64,000 nucleotides of DNA from Kaistella gelatinilytica (GCF_015679325.1 NZ_JADPVI010000001.1:1488001-1552000), one strand, 5' to 3'; counted from the first letter of the stretch, positions 16,946 through 26,321 are shown. Notes: a model not told the origin generated them from the letters alone. A program made the numbers and translations.

Positions 16946-18004
16946 ATGAATATAAAAGCTTTCAAATATTTGTCGCCTTTGATCATTTATATTTTAGCCT
17001 GGATTTCATTTACTCAATCGGGTTGGTTCGTTTGGATTCCACTTCTTTATGTCTGGATTTTAATCCCGATAATCGAATTATTTTTTAAACCTGACGAAAA
17101 AAATCTGAGTGCAACAGAAACAGAAATTGCAAAAAAAGATTCGACTTACGATTATATGCTTTACATCATTGTAGTTTTTCAATACTTCTCGCTTTTTAAA
17201 TTTTTGTCTGTTATTTCTACACCCAATTCGCCGACTTTCGATGTGATTGGTAGAATTTTCACGATGGGATTATTGTGTGGTACATTTGGAATCAATGTCG
17301 CGCATGAGTTGGGGCACCGAAAAAATAAAATGGAACAATTCTTCGCGAAAGCTTTATTACTAACTTCCCTTTATATGCATTTTTTCATTGAGCATAACAA
17401 AGGACATCACAAAAATGTATCTACACCAAAAGATCCGAGCAGCGCACGAAAAAATGAAATTTTATATTTCTTTTATTTCCGCACAATTATTTTTTCTTAT
17501 CTCTCAGCTTGGGAAATTTCCACGAAAGAAATACTTAAAAAAGGAGCTTCAAAATGGAGTCTTAAAAATGAAATGCTCCAGTTTCAAATCATCCAGATCG
17601 CATTCGTTATCTTAATTTATTTTGCATTTGGCGGATTGGCTACACTCTATTTTCTGGCAGCTGCAATCATCGGTATTACGCTTTTGGAAACCATTAATTA
17701 TATTGAACATTACGGTCTGAGTCGCAAAGAAACAACCAGCGGAAATTATGAACGCGCAATGCCAAAACATAGCTGGAACAGTAATCATGCATTAGGAAGA
17801 TTGATGTTGTTCGAACTAAGTCGTCACAGCGATCACCATTATTTAGCGAGCAAAAAATACCAGATTTTAGATCATCATGATGAAGCGCCACAATTACCGA
17901 CAGGTTATCCCGGAAGTATGATTTTAGCGCTTTTTCCACCCGCTTGGTTTTATGTGATGAACCGGAAAATAAAAAATTTAGAAAATAATTCTCCAATTTC
18001 TTGA
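16946..18004 (+). CDS. alkB: Alkane 1-monooxygenase (AlkB-like)
   Basis: A protein of 352 residues starting MNIKAFKYLSP. It has about six membrane helices and the full set of diiron histidine motifs of AlkB: HELGH (120-124), EHNKGHH (149-155), NYIEHYGL (251-258, the AlkB-specific signature) and LSRHSDHH (291-298). These bind two irons that hydroxylate terminal alkane carbons using a rubredoxin electron donor. No rubredoxin or reductase gene lies nearby. Xylene monooxygenase-type relatives are the alternative, but the NYIEHYGL motif favours AlkB. Fatty chains other than alkanes remain possible substrates. Confidence 0.92.
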   Translation: MNIKAFKYLSPLIIYILAWISFTQSGWFVWIPLLYVWILIPIIELFFKPDEKNLSATETEIAKKDSTYDYMLYIIVVFQYFSLFKFLSVISTPNSPTFDVIGRIFTMGLLCGTFGINVAHELGHRKNKMEQFFAKALLLTSLYMHFFIEHNKGHHKNVSTPKDPSSARKNEILYFFYFRTIIFSYLSAWEISTKEILKKGASKWSLKNEMLQFQIIQIAFVILIYFAFGGLATLYFLAAAIIGITLLETINYIEHYGLSRKETTSGNYERAMPKHSWNSNHALGRLMLFELSRHSDHHYLASKKYQILDHHDEAPQLPTGYPGSMILALFPPAWFYVMNRKIKNLENNSPIS

Positions 18005-18053
18005 CGAACTCTTGATAAGGAGCAAGAAGAAAATCTTTTCTTTTCAAGCATTT

Positions 18054-18124
18054 TCCCGCTTTCCGCTGTATCTTTTTCTCCACTTCGTTACGAAAAAGGA
18101 TGCCGCTGCAATCGTGGCTAAAAT
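18054..18124 (+). repeat. Intergenic repeat, family 2, copy 2
   Basis: In the 304-bp gap after alkB. It has CCCGCTTTCCGCTGTATC, TTTTTCTCC, a short CTTCGTTACG core, AAAAAGGATGCCGCTGCAATCG and GGCTAAAAT, in the same order as the copy at 6450-6530. Nothing else was seen in this gap. Confidence 0.65.
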
Positions 18125-18308
18125 AAAAAGTATTTTGTTTTGCAAAAGGATCAAAGTGTAAATAGATAGAAATTAATTCAAACGCTATTCTCCAAGTTTT
18201 ACTATCTTTTGCTTTCCAAATTTAAACAGGTTGAAAAATTAGGAGTGATGAACAAGTGCGATCAATCTCAACAAAATTATTAATAGTATTCATCGAAAAA
18301 CTTAAAAT

Positions 18309-19535
18309 ATGACAAAAAAATATGTGCTGTTCATCATTCTAACTTTCTTTCTCTCCAAAACAAATGCGCAGTTTGTGGGTTATTATAATTTACACGACGG
18401 CGTTGTCGACATGCCCAATTCGTCCGTCGCGGTTCTAGAAAATAACGAATTTTACTTTTTCTACTATGCAGGATATAAATCCGGAACGTGGAAAAAAACT
18501 GATAAAAATACGATCGAGCTCACCGAAATAAAGGCCGATTCCGAACCACTCAAAATTTACGCAAAAGGTGGAAAAGTAACAAAAGACCTCAAAATTAATG
18601 TTATCAATTTAAGCAGTTCTTACGCGAGGATCGGTTTTTCAAAAGATGCCGTAATTCCGCAGGAAATGAAACCGGTATTTAATGATGGAGTTAATTGCTT
18701 AGGTGATCATTATGTCATCACTAAAAAGAAAGACGGTAATAATTATTTAACCATTACCATTCCTACAAATCCTAATTTCGGACACGAAAAAACCATATAT
18801 CCTTACGCAGCATTGATTTACACATTTCCTTTAGCTAAGAAATACAGTGTTTTTACGGTGATTCCCGATCCGGATGCTTTACAGGAAAAACTGGTTTTTA
18901 CCCTGGAGAAAAAAAATGAAAAATATAGATTCAATGACCGTAAAGATTTAGAAAAGGAAGAGATAACACCTGAAATCCTGAATGCAGTAAGTACGGTGAA
19001 AAAAACCAATCCTGGTGTTCGCGACAACAGCGATTTAGGTGAATTGATCAAGAACAGTTCCGACTCAAAGACAAGTCAGAATGAGTCTAAACTACAACCC
19101 TATTTTACAAAATATTGTCCAGGCGACGAACCCGAAATTGCGGCTGCAAAAATTGAAAACTCAGAAAAACAAACACCAACAACAAGATCAAATGGGATTT
19201 ATGCCGTTCTTAACTACGTAAAATACAACTACAATGTCTCAAAATATATACTGGCAAAAGAAGCCAGTGTTACTCCAAAAGATTTTCAAAGCGTAGAAAA
19301 AATAAAACCAAATTACGGCGGAACTGAACTGCAGATCACCTTTACCAAAGCCGGAGCATTAAAATTTGCCGCATTCACTAAAACAAACATTAATAAACCC
19401 ATCGCCATTGTGATCAATAAATTCATCGTTTCGGCACCTATAATTCAGTCTGAAATTTCTGGTGGAAAAGCAAACATTGCCGGAAAATTTACCGAAAAAG
19501 AAATTGATGAATTAATTAAGAACCTGAAAAAATAA
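18309..19535 (+). CDS. Exported protein with C-terminal SecD P1-head-like domain
   Basis: A protein of 408 residues with a signal peptide ending LSKTNAQ. Residues ~22-270 are of unknown fold. Residues ~295-408 resemble the first periplasmic (P1 head) subdomain of SecD: LQITFTKAGALKFAAFT, then INKPIAIVINKFIVSAPIIQ and ISGGKANIAGKFTEKEIDEL, compared with the SecD pattern VDGxVxSAPxI...GxxxIxGxFTxxEA. No SecD membrane helices are present. It is therefore a free-standing copy of this domain in a secreted protein. The function is unknown. Confidence 0.8.
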   Translation: MTKKYVLFIILTFFLSKTNAQFVGYYNLHDGVVDMPNSSVAVLENNEFYFFYYAGYKSGTWKKTDKNTIELTEIKADSEPLKIYAKGGKVTKDLKINVINLSSSYARIGFSKDAVIPQEMKPVFNDGVNCLGDHYVITKKKDGNNYLTITIPTNPNFGHEKTIYPYAALIYTFPLAKKYSVFTVIPDPDALQEKLVFTLEKKNEKYRFNDRKDLEKEEITPEILNAVSTVKKTNPGVRDNSDLGELIKNSSDSKTSQNESKLQPYFTKYCPGDEPEIAAAKIENSEKQTPTTRSNGIYAVLNYVKYNYNVSKYILAKEASVTPKDFQSVEKIKPNYGGTELQITFTKAGALKFAAFTKTNINKPIAIVINKFIVSAPIIQSEISGGKANIAGKFTEKEIDELIKNLKK

Positions 19536-19616
19536 TCAAATCAATTTTATCCGATTATATAGGACATACTTAAAAATACAACCTGATTTAGAAAAACAGA
19601 AATCACAATTTTGAAA

Positions 19617-20324
19617 ATGAAAAAATTATTGCTGTGTCTTACCATTTTCATCTTCGTTCAAAATTTTGCGCAATTCGCTAAAATTGTTGATAAAGATGGT
19701 TCTGTAAATGTGAGAAATGCTGCAAATGTTAAAAGCAAAATCGTCGGAAAAATAAAAACAGGCGAAATTGTTTATATTTTCAATAAGGGAGATGATTATG
19801 GCAATTGGCTCATCGTAGATTATAAAGAACCAAACGGAAATCTGCTCACAGGCTATATTTACCAGTCGAGAATTAAACGCATCAGCAGTTATGAAGAAAT
19901 TCCTTCGACCGTTACTAATGAAAATGGAGTTGAATTTATTTTGCGAGACATTCATGCAAAGATCAAGTCTGAAAAATTCAATTATCAATCTCATAAAAAG
20001 TATTTTACAAAAACGAAATACGGTGGAGTTGAAATTGAGGATAAATATAAAAAACAGCAAATTTGGGGAACCGATGGCACCATTCCAACAACGCACTACA
20101 CCTCAATATCTGTAGAAATTGCTAAGCAAAAAATAGAAGTTCCAGAAAGGGAGATCGAAAACTTATTCAATATCAACAATGATAATGCAAACTGCTACTA
20201 TGATATTGAAACGAAAACATTATATATTTCAGCGATGAATTCCGATGGTGCCGGAACTTATGAAGTACTTTTCATTCTAAAAAATGGCGCTTATGTTGGT
20301 CGTAAAATTTATAATTCTGATTAA
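19617..20324 (+). CDS. Exported protein with bacterial SH3 domain
   Basis: A protein of 235 residues starting MKKLLLCLTIF, with a signal peptide ending NFAQ. Residues ~22-90 form an SH3b domain: GSVNVRNAANVKSKIVGKIK is the typical VNVR-A--SKIVGK signature, followed by YGNWLIVDY. The C-terminal ~140 residues are not recognised. SH3b domains usually bind peptidoglycan. It follows the SecD-like gene by 81 nt on the same strand. Confidence 0.85.
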   Translation: MKKLLLCLTIFIFVQNFAQFAKIVDKDGSVNVRNAANVKSKIVGKIKTGEIVYIFNKGDDYGNWLIVDYKEPNGNLLTGYIYQSRIKRISSYEEIPSTVTNENGVEFILRDIHAKIKSEKFNYQSHKKYFTKTKYGGVEIEDKYKKQQIWGTDGTIPTTHYTSISVEIAKQKIEVPEREIENLFNINNDNANCYYDIETKTLYISAMNSDGAGTYEVLFILKNGAYVGRKIYNSD

Positions 20325-20498
20325 ATAAGCACTTATCAAATTTTAAAATAAAGACGGTCAAAACGCAAAATAAAATTGTTTTTCTGCGTTTATTCTATTG
20401 CTCGATTTACATCATAATGATAAGATTTTTCTATGCAGCAAAGCTTCATTTTGGAATGATATTTCTATACCTTGCAGTCAATAAATGAGAGACCGACA

Positions 20499-21641
20499 AT
20501 GACGAATAAAGAATTAAATTTCACCAAAGGCTTTAAATTCACCAAATATACTCCCGAAGAAATTTCCCATTTCAATCGGGTTTTTGATGTTTTTAAAGAT
20601 CTCCTCACGCACACTTCCGGCGATATTGAAGAAGCTTTCGAATGGCTGGAAATGCTCGATAAAGAGTATGATATTTTTACCGACGAATATACCCTCGAAA
20701 ATTTTGAAGAAGATCTGAAAAAACGCGGCTATATTAAAGAAGAGGACAAAGACAAGGATGGAAACACCGGAACCGGCAAGGGAAAAAACATTCTCACCGC
20801 CAAACTCGAAGCAGCCTTAAGAGAATTCGCACTGGATCAAATTTTCGGGAAACTTAAAAAAAGCGGTATCGGAAATCACAACACTAAAAAAGTGGGCGTT
20901 GGAGACGAACGTGATGGAGAAAACCGTACTTTTCAATATGGCGACGATCTTTCCACAGTGAACATGACTGAAAGTTTGAAAAATGCCCAGATCAACAATG
21001 GGATTTCAGATCTGCATTTAACTGAAGATGACCTCATCGTAGAAGAAACAAAACACAAAGCCCAAATGAGTACGGTTTTGATGATCGACATCAGTCACTC
21101 CATGATCTTATACGGCGAAGACCGAATTACTCCCGCGAAAAAAGTCGCGATGGCGTTGGTAGAATTGATCAAGCGAAAATATCCGAAAGATTCCATCGAT
21201 ATTATTGTGTTTGGAAATGAAGCGTGGCCCATTAAAATTAAAGATCTACCCTATCTAAAAGTCGGACCTTATCATACGAATACCGTTGCAGGATTAGAAT
21301 TAGCCATGGATATTCTGCGCCGAAAAAGAAATACCAATAAGCAGATCTTCATGATCACCGACGGAAAACCAAGTTGTATTCAATTGCCGAGCGGCGAATT
21401 TTACATGAACAGTAATGGATTAGATGAAATGATCGTTACGCAATGTTTAACGAAAGCGGCGCAAGCCAGAAAATTAAAAATTCCCATCACGACATTTATG
21501 ATCGCGCAAGATCCTTATCTGCGAAAATTTGTGGAAGCTTTTACGGCTCAAAATCAAGGAAAAGCATTCTTAACCGGACTTTCCGGATTGGGAGAAATGA
21601 TCTTTGAAGATTACGAAAAGAATAGAATAAAAAGAATTTAG
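20499..21641 (+). CDS. VWA domain protein
   Basis: A protein of 380 residues starting MTNKELNFTKGF. The VWA domain spans ~190-375: the MIDAS DxSxS motif is DISHS at 197-201 in TVLMIDISHSMILYG, with a conserved Thr in HTNTVAGLELAMD and the Asp in FMITDGKPSCI. The N-terminal ~180 residues are acidic and hydrophilic, without recognised motif. VWA proteins paired with MoxR-type ATPases act as adaptors in chaperone-like remodelling, often metal insertion. The ATPase gene follows 81 nt downstream. An in-frame TTG at 20472 is less likely than the ATG. Confidence 0.9.
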   Translation: MTNKELNFTKGFKFTKYTPEEISHFNRVFDVFKDLLTHTSGDIEEAFEWLEMLDKEYDIFTDEYTLENFEEDLKKRGYIKEEDKDKDGNTGTGKGKNILTAKLEAALREFALDQIFGKLKKSGIGNHNTKKVGVGDERDGENRTFQYGDDLSTVNMTESLKNAQINNGISDLHLTEDDLIVEETKHKAQMSTVLMIDISHSMILYGEDRITPAKKVAMALVELIKRKYPKDSIDIIVFGNEAWPIKIKDLPYLKVGPYHTNTVAGLELAMDILRRKRNTNKQIFMITDGKPSCIQLPSGEFYMNSNGLDEMIVTQCLTKAAQARKLKIPITTFMIAQDPYLRKFVEAFTAQNQGKAFLTGLSGLGEMIFEDYEKNRIKRI

Positions 21642-21722
21642 AAATTTCAAAAATAATAAACTGATAGATCAACCATTTTCAATCAGACTATTTCAAAATA
21701 AATAAATCATCATAATAAATAC

Positions 21723-23177
21723 ATGAAAAAAGATATCACATTCAAAGAATTAAAAGATTCAGGTTACATCGATAAAAGCATCAATGAAGAAATTCAGGCA
21801 AACTTAATTGCAAAAATAAAAGCAAAGGATCCTGTTTTTGAAGGACTTTGGGGGTATGAAGACACCGTAGTTCCGCAATTGAAAAAAGCAATTTTGGCGG
21901 GACATCACATTAATCTTTTAGGCTTACGTGGACAAGCGAAAACAAAGATCGCAAGAAGCATGGTCAGTTTACTCGATGAATACATGCCCATCGTGAAAGG
22001 TTCCGAAATTAATGACAGTCCGTTTCATCCGATCTCTAAATATTCAAGAGATTTGATAGAAGAGAACGGCGATGAGACCATGATTTCCTGGGTGCACCGA
22101 TCGAACCGTTTCTTCGAGAAATTAGCGACTCCAGATGTAAATGTGGCCGATTTAATTGGAGACATTGATCCCATAAAAGCGGCGACTTTAAAATTGCCAT
22201 ATTCCGATGAGCGCGTTTTGCATTACGGAATGATTCCCCGTGCTAACCGCTGCATTTTTGTTTTGAATGAATTACCCGATCTTCAGGCAAGAATTCAGGT
22301 CTCCTTATTTAATATTTTACAGGAAGGAGATATTCAGATCCGTGGATTTCAACTAAGAATGCCGTTGGATATTCAGTTTGTCTTTACCGCAAATCCGGAA
22401 GATTACACGAACAGAGGAAGTATTGTTACGCCTTTAAAGGACAGAATTGGCTCCCAAATTTTCACGCATTATCCAAAAACCATCGCTTTAGCGAAACAAA
22501 TTACAGAGCAGGAAGCTAAAGTGTCAACAGAAGATAAAGCGCAGATCGAAGTGCCAAATTTAGCAAAAGATCTGCTTGAAGAAGTTGCTTTTGCCGCAAG
22601 AGACAGCGAATATGTCGATGCAAAAAGTGGCGTAAGTGCTAGATTAACCATTAGCGCAATGGAAAATTTAATGGCGGCTGCAAAACTACGTTTGATCGAA
22701 TCAGATTCGAAAAAAACAAGCGTTCGATTGAGTGATTTTATGTCCATTATTCCATCGATCACCGGAAAGATTGAGTTGGTTTATGAAGGCGAGCAAGAAG
22801 GTGCAGATCATGTTGCCAAGATTTTGATCGACAAAGCAGTAATGACACAATTTGAAAGCATTTTCCCAAAAATCTCCAAACTGGAAAAAGAAGGTCGGAA
22901 AAACGCCTACACCGATGTCATTAATTGGTTTGACAAAGGCGTCATCGAATTAAATTACGAGGATACCGATGAAGAATATTTCAAAAAATTGAAAAAGATA
23001 ACGCCATTAGGTGACGTCGTTGAAGAATATGCCTCTGAACTAAGCAAAGCCGACAAAAACTTCTGCAAGGAATTGATCTTATGGGCTTTGACCATCAGTA
23101 AAAAATTAGACAAGTCCGAAAGTGACAACACTTTCACTTTTGACTCTGCCGGAATTGGAAAATATTACAGCAATTAA
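21723..23177 (+). CDS. MoxR/magnesium-chelatase-like AAA+ ATPase
   Basis: A protein of 484 residues. Walker A is GLRGQAKT (67-74). The Walker B region reads RCIFVLNELPDLQARIQVSL, with Asn where most AAA proteins have Asp; this NELPD form is, from recall, usual in this subfamily. A sensor-1/arginine region follows in TANPEDYTNRGSIVTPLKDR. The C-terminal ~200 residues are helical. With the VWA gene just upstream it forms a typical MoxR-VWA pair, which remodels or activates client proteins in the cytosol. The client is unknown. Confidence 0.9.
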   Translation: MKKDITFKELKDSGYIDKSINEEIQANLIAKIKAKDPVFEGLWGYEDTVVPQLKKAILAGHHINLLGLRGQAKTKIARSMVSLLDEYMPIVKGSEINDSPFHPISKYSRDLIEENGDETMISWVHRSNRFFEKLATPDVNVADLIGDIDPIKAATLKLPYSDERVLHYGMIPRANRCIFVLNELPDLQARIQVSLFNILQEGDIQIRGFQLRMPLDIQFVFTANPEDYTNRGSIVTPLKDRIGSQIFTHYPKTIALAKQITEQEAKVSTEDKAQIEVPNLAKDLLEEVAFAARDSEYVDAKSGVSARLTISAMENLMAAAKLRLIESDSKKTSVRLSDFMSIIPSITGKIELVYEGEQEGADHVAKILIDKAVMTQFESIFPKISKLEKEGRKNAYTDVINWFDKGVIELNYEDTDEEYFKKLKKITPLGDVVEEYASELSKADKNFCKELILWALTISKKLDKSESDNTFTFDSAGIGKYYSN

Positions 23178-23249
23178 AAGCTGAACTTTTATAAACATTG
23201 AAATAGATTGAGATAAAAAATACATCCAATCTTTCTTAGTTATTTAAGC

Positions 23250-23282
23250 AAAAGGCGCTCAGTATAATGAGCGCCTTTTTTA
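23250..23282 (+). terminator. Terminator after the VWA-ATPase pair
   Basis: A 12-bp stem AAAAGGCGCTCA / TGAGCGCCTTTT with a 6-nt loop running into T residues, ~70 nt after the stop. In the following gap (to 23601) I see only a weak AGAGAG/CTCTCT hairpin near 23455-23476. Confidence 0.95.
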
Positions 23283-23601
23283 TTGTAGAAAAATTCTAAC
23301 TTAAATCGTATTCTTTCAAAAAATTAAAAAAGTGACGTTAAATTTACATATTTGAATAACTGCTGAAAAGTCAATTTTTACGATTTAATCTGCCGATAAT
23401 TCCAGATTATTTTAAATGAGAAGATTTTAATGATCCACTTTTTTGCAGGTTAAAGAGAGTTTCGCCTCCTCTCTCACGCAGGATCGTTTTGAAAATAAAA
23501 GATTTGGTTTTTTTTATTAAGTTTCAAAAATTTTCTTGATTTTTTTTGATTAAATTTAGAGATCAGCAAGATTACACTACCTTTAATTTTTGCAGCTATT
23601 T

Positions 23602-24108
23602 ATGAAAAACTACCTCATTTTACTTCTCCTTTATGCATTTTTTTCATACGCCTGTACTGAAAAAGAAGTGGTCGAAAATCAACCTTCACGATCCGCAGTA
23701 AAAATTCAGGACAGTTTTTTTCAACAAAACAATTTAAGCTCTAAAAATATTCCCTCTAAAGTTTTGCCGGTAAAGCTCAAGAAAACCATTAATTGCAAGG
23801 ACAAAGGCGGAGATATGGCAATCGGTTTTAGCACCGAATGTCTGTACGAAAATTACACTTTGGAACAAGCTTATCAAAAATTTAAAGAAGAAAATAAAAA
23901 CAACGACGACGGCAAATTTCTGGCAGATCACCTCCCGAAAAATAATATTGATATTCCTTTTGAAGAATATCCCATCTCTGCGAAATATTCAATTTTAAAG
24001 CAGGGAAATCTTAAAATCGAATTGCTTTTTCCGGGCGGTTTAACGTATATCACATTTAAAAAAATTGAAAATGGCGTAAAAATAACAACTGTTAATTCTC
24101 CTGACTAA
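23602..24108 (+). CDS. Hypothetical lipoprotein
   Basis: A protein of 168 residues starting MKNYLILLLLYAFFSYAC, with lipidation expected at Cys18. The mature part has a pair of cysteines (TINCKDKGG and STECLYENY) that may form a disulfide. Family not recognised. The ATG at 23602 is preferred over an upstream in-frame TTG because it starts the signal peptide directly. It heads a run of small exported proteins. Confidence 0.7.
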   Translation: MKNYLILLLLYAFFSYACTEKEVVENQPSRSAVKIQDSFFQQNNLSSKNIPSKVLPVKLKKTINCKDKGGDMAIGFSTECLYENYTLEQAYQKFKEENKNNDDGKFLADHLPKNNIDIPFEEYPISAKYSILKQGNLKIELLFPGGLTYITFKKIENGVKITTVNSPD

Positions 24109-24172
24109 ATCAATTTTCAGACTTCTTAGACCTCTAAATTCTGCACCTCAAATTTTAAAATTATCACTGAAA

Positions 24173-24664
24173 ATGAAAACTACATTTTTAAGCATCCTAT
24201 TTATTTTCGCCATTAATTTATGCAATGCTCAGGAAATCAAATCGGATATTTGGTCGGGTTCATACGGAATTTATGCCCTCAACGGAAAAGAACTTCCCAG
24301 AATTGACACGATCAAAATGGTAAAAACGAAAGATGCTAAAATTGAGGATGTTGCAGCAAATCTAGAATCTGATTTGAAACGCTGGACCATCAGCACGAAA
24401 CATGAAGACAGATCTGATCAAAAAGATGTTCGCAGATTTTTATTTGATTTGGAAGATGATCAAAACGAATACAAAGAATTTGGGTGGACCAATCTGCACA
24501 AAGAAGGAAAAATGAACTGCATCGACGGCGGAAATTTCTTCATTTGTCAAACTACGCCTGGAACCACAGTAAAGTTTGGTAAGGCAGATACTTTTGAAAC
24601 GAAAAACGGCATATTTGGGATCTGGCTTCATGTTGGGATCGCGGAATTGAAAAAATTAGAATAA
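24173..24664 (+). CDS. Hypothetical exported protein
   Basis: A protein of 163 residues with a signal peptide ending NLCNAQ. The mature part begins SDIWSGSYGIYALNGKE and has a Cys pair in MNCIDGGNFFICQTTPG. The family is unknown. It follows the lipoprotein gene by 64 nt on the same strand. Confidence 0.7.
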   Translation: MKTTFLSILFIFAINLCNAQEIKSDIWSGSYGIYALNGKELPRIDTIKMVKTKDAKIEDVAANLESDLKRWTISTKHEDRSDQKDVRRFLFDLEDDQNEYKEFGWTNLHKEGKMNCIDGGNFFICQTTPGTTVKFGKADTFETKNGIFGIWLHVGIAELKKLE

Positions 24665-24757
24665 GAAAATAGTTTATTCCTATATTTGAAATGAGAAAAA
24701 ATATGACAATTAAAAAAAATCTGTACAAGGCTGTCAACCTGCTTAAAAATATAAAAA

Positions 24758-25210
24758 ATGGACTTACTCAATAACATAAAATGGACTTTTACAGATACAG
24801 AATACGATTCTAAAGATGACTTTAATGTCGCAATCTCTGAATTTCAAGTTGCATCAGCACCGGAAGAAACCGTCTGGAATCCTGAAGAGATTCTATTGGA
24901 AAGTCCAGCGGTTGATATTGTATTTCGAGCCTGGATCGGGGAAAATGATTTACTAGAAAATGAAATATTGCTGGAAGATCCTGATTTCTTTGATGACGAA
25001 ACGAAGAGCGAATTTGGTTTATTTGAAGCCGATATTCAGGCACGCATCAAGGCAGACAATGGAAAAAACTTTTCCGTTGTGGAATTAATGTTTAAAATAA
25101 ATGAGCAGATTCAGCCGAAAGAATTAGGAGACGATCTGCATTTTGAAGGTTTGGGTGGTTTAGAAAGCGACTCTGAAATTCCGAAATTTTATCTGTTTTG
25201 TGGAAGTTAG
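24758..25210 (+). CDS. Hypothetical acidic cytosolic protein
   Basis: A protein of 150 residues with no signal peptide or membrane helix. It is strongly acidic, with stretches such as WNPEEILLESPAVD and ENEILLEDPDFFDDE. I do not recognise the family. The acidic composition resembles immunity or DNA-mimic proteins, but no toxin gene is adjacent, so this is only a note. Confidence 0.7.
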   Translation: MDLLNNIKWTFTDTEYDSKDDFNVAISEFQVASAPEETVWNPEEILLESPAVDIVFRAWIGENDLLENEILLEDPDFFDDETKSEFGLFEADIQARIKADNGKNFSVVELMFKINEQIQPKELGDDLHFEGLGGLESDSEIPKFYLFCGS

Positions 25211-25248
25211 AATTAAGATTTTTAAATATTACAAATAAAGCTTTACTC

Positions 25249-25869
25249 ATGAATAAACTCCTACTCTACTTTTCTTTGCCAATGATCTTTGCAATTTCCT
25301 GCAAAGAAAAAAAATCTCCTCCCATTTCGACCGAGATCATTAAAACACAATCAAAAACAGACACCGCTTTTATCACTAAAAACACCGACAGTATTTCAAA
25401 TTCCGCCTCATTTATTATGGAAAGACTTCCTTTTTGGGTAACACAATCTGACAAAATCGAAGATCTGATCATCAATAAGAATTACAAAATTGAAAACCGC
25501 CTCAACCCGCTTTATCTGGAAGCTGATTTCAATGGCGACGGAAATTTAGATATTGCTTTACCCATTTTTGAGATCGGTACGAACAAAAAAGGTTTTGCCA
25601 TTATTCACGGGAAGACGCATGAAGTATTTATTGTAGGTGCCGGGAAAATGTTCAAAAATGCTTTAGGAGATGATCAGGATTACATCAATATTTGGGTGGT
25701 TAATCACGAAAAAATTAATGAAGCCGGTGCAGAGGAAGAAACGGGAACGGGCGAAAATGGGAGCCTAATTTTAGAAAATCCTTCCATAGAGATCGCAGCC
25801 TCGGAAGTTGGCGGCGGACAAATTTACTGGAATGGAAAAAAATATGCCTATTTTCACCAAACATGTTAA
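25249..25869 (+). CDS. Hypothetical lipoprotein with VCBS/EF-hand-like segment
   Basis: A protein of 206 residues starting MNKLLLYFSLPMIFAISC; Cys18 is the likely lipidation site. Residues ~93-110 read EADFNGDGNLDIALPIFE, a calcium-binding D-x-[ND]-x-D-G loop of the FG-GAP/VCBS type. The rest is not recognised. The ATG at 25249 is preferred; an earlier in-frame TTG would overlap the previous gene and bury the signal peptide. Confidence 0.75.
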   Translation: MNKLLLYFSLPMIFAISCKEKKSPPISTEIIKTQSKTDTAFITKNTDSISNSASFIMERLPFWVTQSDKIEDLIINKNYKIENRLNPLYLEADFNGDGNLDIALPIFEIGTNKKGFAIIHGKTHEVFIVGAGKMFKNALGDDQDYINIWVVNHEKINEAGAEEETGTGENGSLILENPSIEIAASEVGGGQIYWNGKKYAYFHQTC

Positions 25870-25906
25870 ATAAATTGTCTTTTTTGAAATATAACGGACT
25901 TTTAAA

Positions 25907-26176
25907 ATGGAAATGAGCACTTACAAAAAGGAAATTTTAAATCATATTTGCTACACCGCTCTGGTTTATGGCAGGATCAATAAAAAACTAAATCTACAGT
26001 TATCAAATTGGGAAATTGAAAAAATGCTTCTCGAAATCATTCAAAACACCAAAGAAATAAATTTCGAAAAAAGAGGGAAGAATATTTACATTTCGAATGA
26101 AAGTGGAGATATCAGGATCACCATAAATTCCTTTACCATTCGAGTGATCACCGTAGATCGAATAAAGCAGAAATGA
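25907..26176 (+). CDS. DUF3781 family protein
   Basis: A protein of 89 residues. The pattern YTALVYGRINKKLNLQLS, then IEKMLLEIIQNTKEI, KRGKNIYISNESGDIRITIN and TIRVITVDRIKQK matches DUF3781. The family is small, cytosolic and of unknown function. It lies 37 nt after the lipoprotein gene. Confidence 0.85.
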   Translation: MEMSTYKKEILNHICYTALVYGRINKKLNLQLSNWEIEKMLLEIIQNTKEINFEKRGKNIYISNESGDIRITINSFTIRVITVDRIKQK

Positions 26177-26321
26177 AAGTAAAAAGTTCAAATACATTTC
26201 TTAATTTAAAATTGACCGTTCTTCTCAAAATGTTAAACTGGTCATAAACACCCAATTTCATTCCCTGAATGAGAACAGAATAATTATCTTTATCAAACTA
26301 GAAACATTTAAAATATTAAAA

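Noticed and set aside
21723-23177. Loss of Walker B acidic residue as a sign of a dead ATPase
   Set aside because: The NELPD form is, from memory, usual in this MoxR subfamily, and the catalytic Glu remains.
24758-25210. Immunity protein of a toxin system
   Set aside because: Acidic composition alone is not enough; no toxin gene or polymorphic-toxin domain lies nearby.
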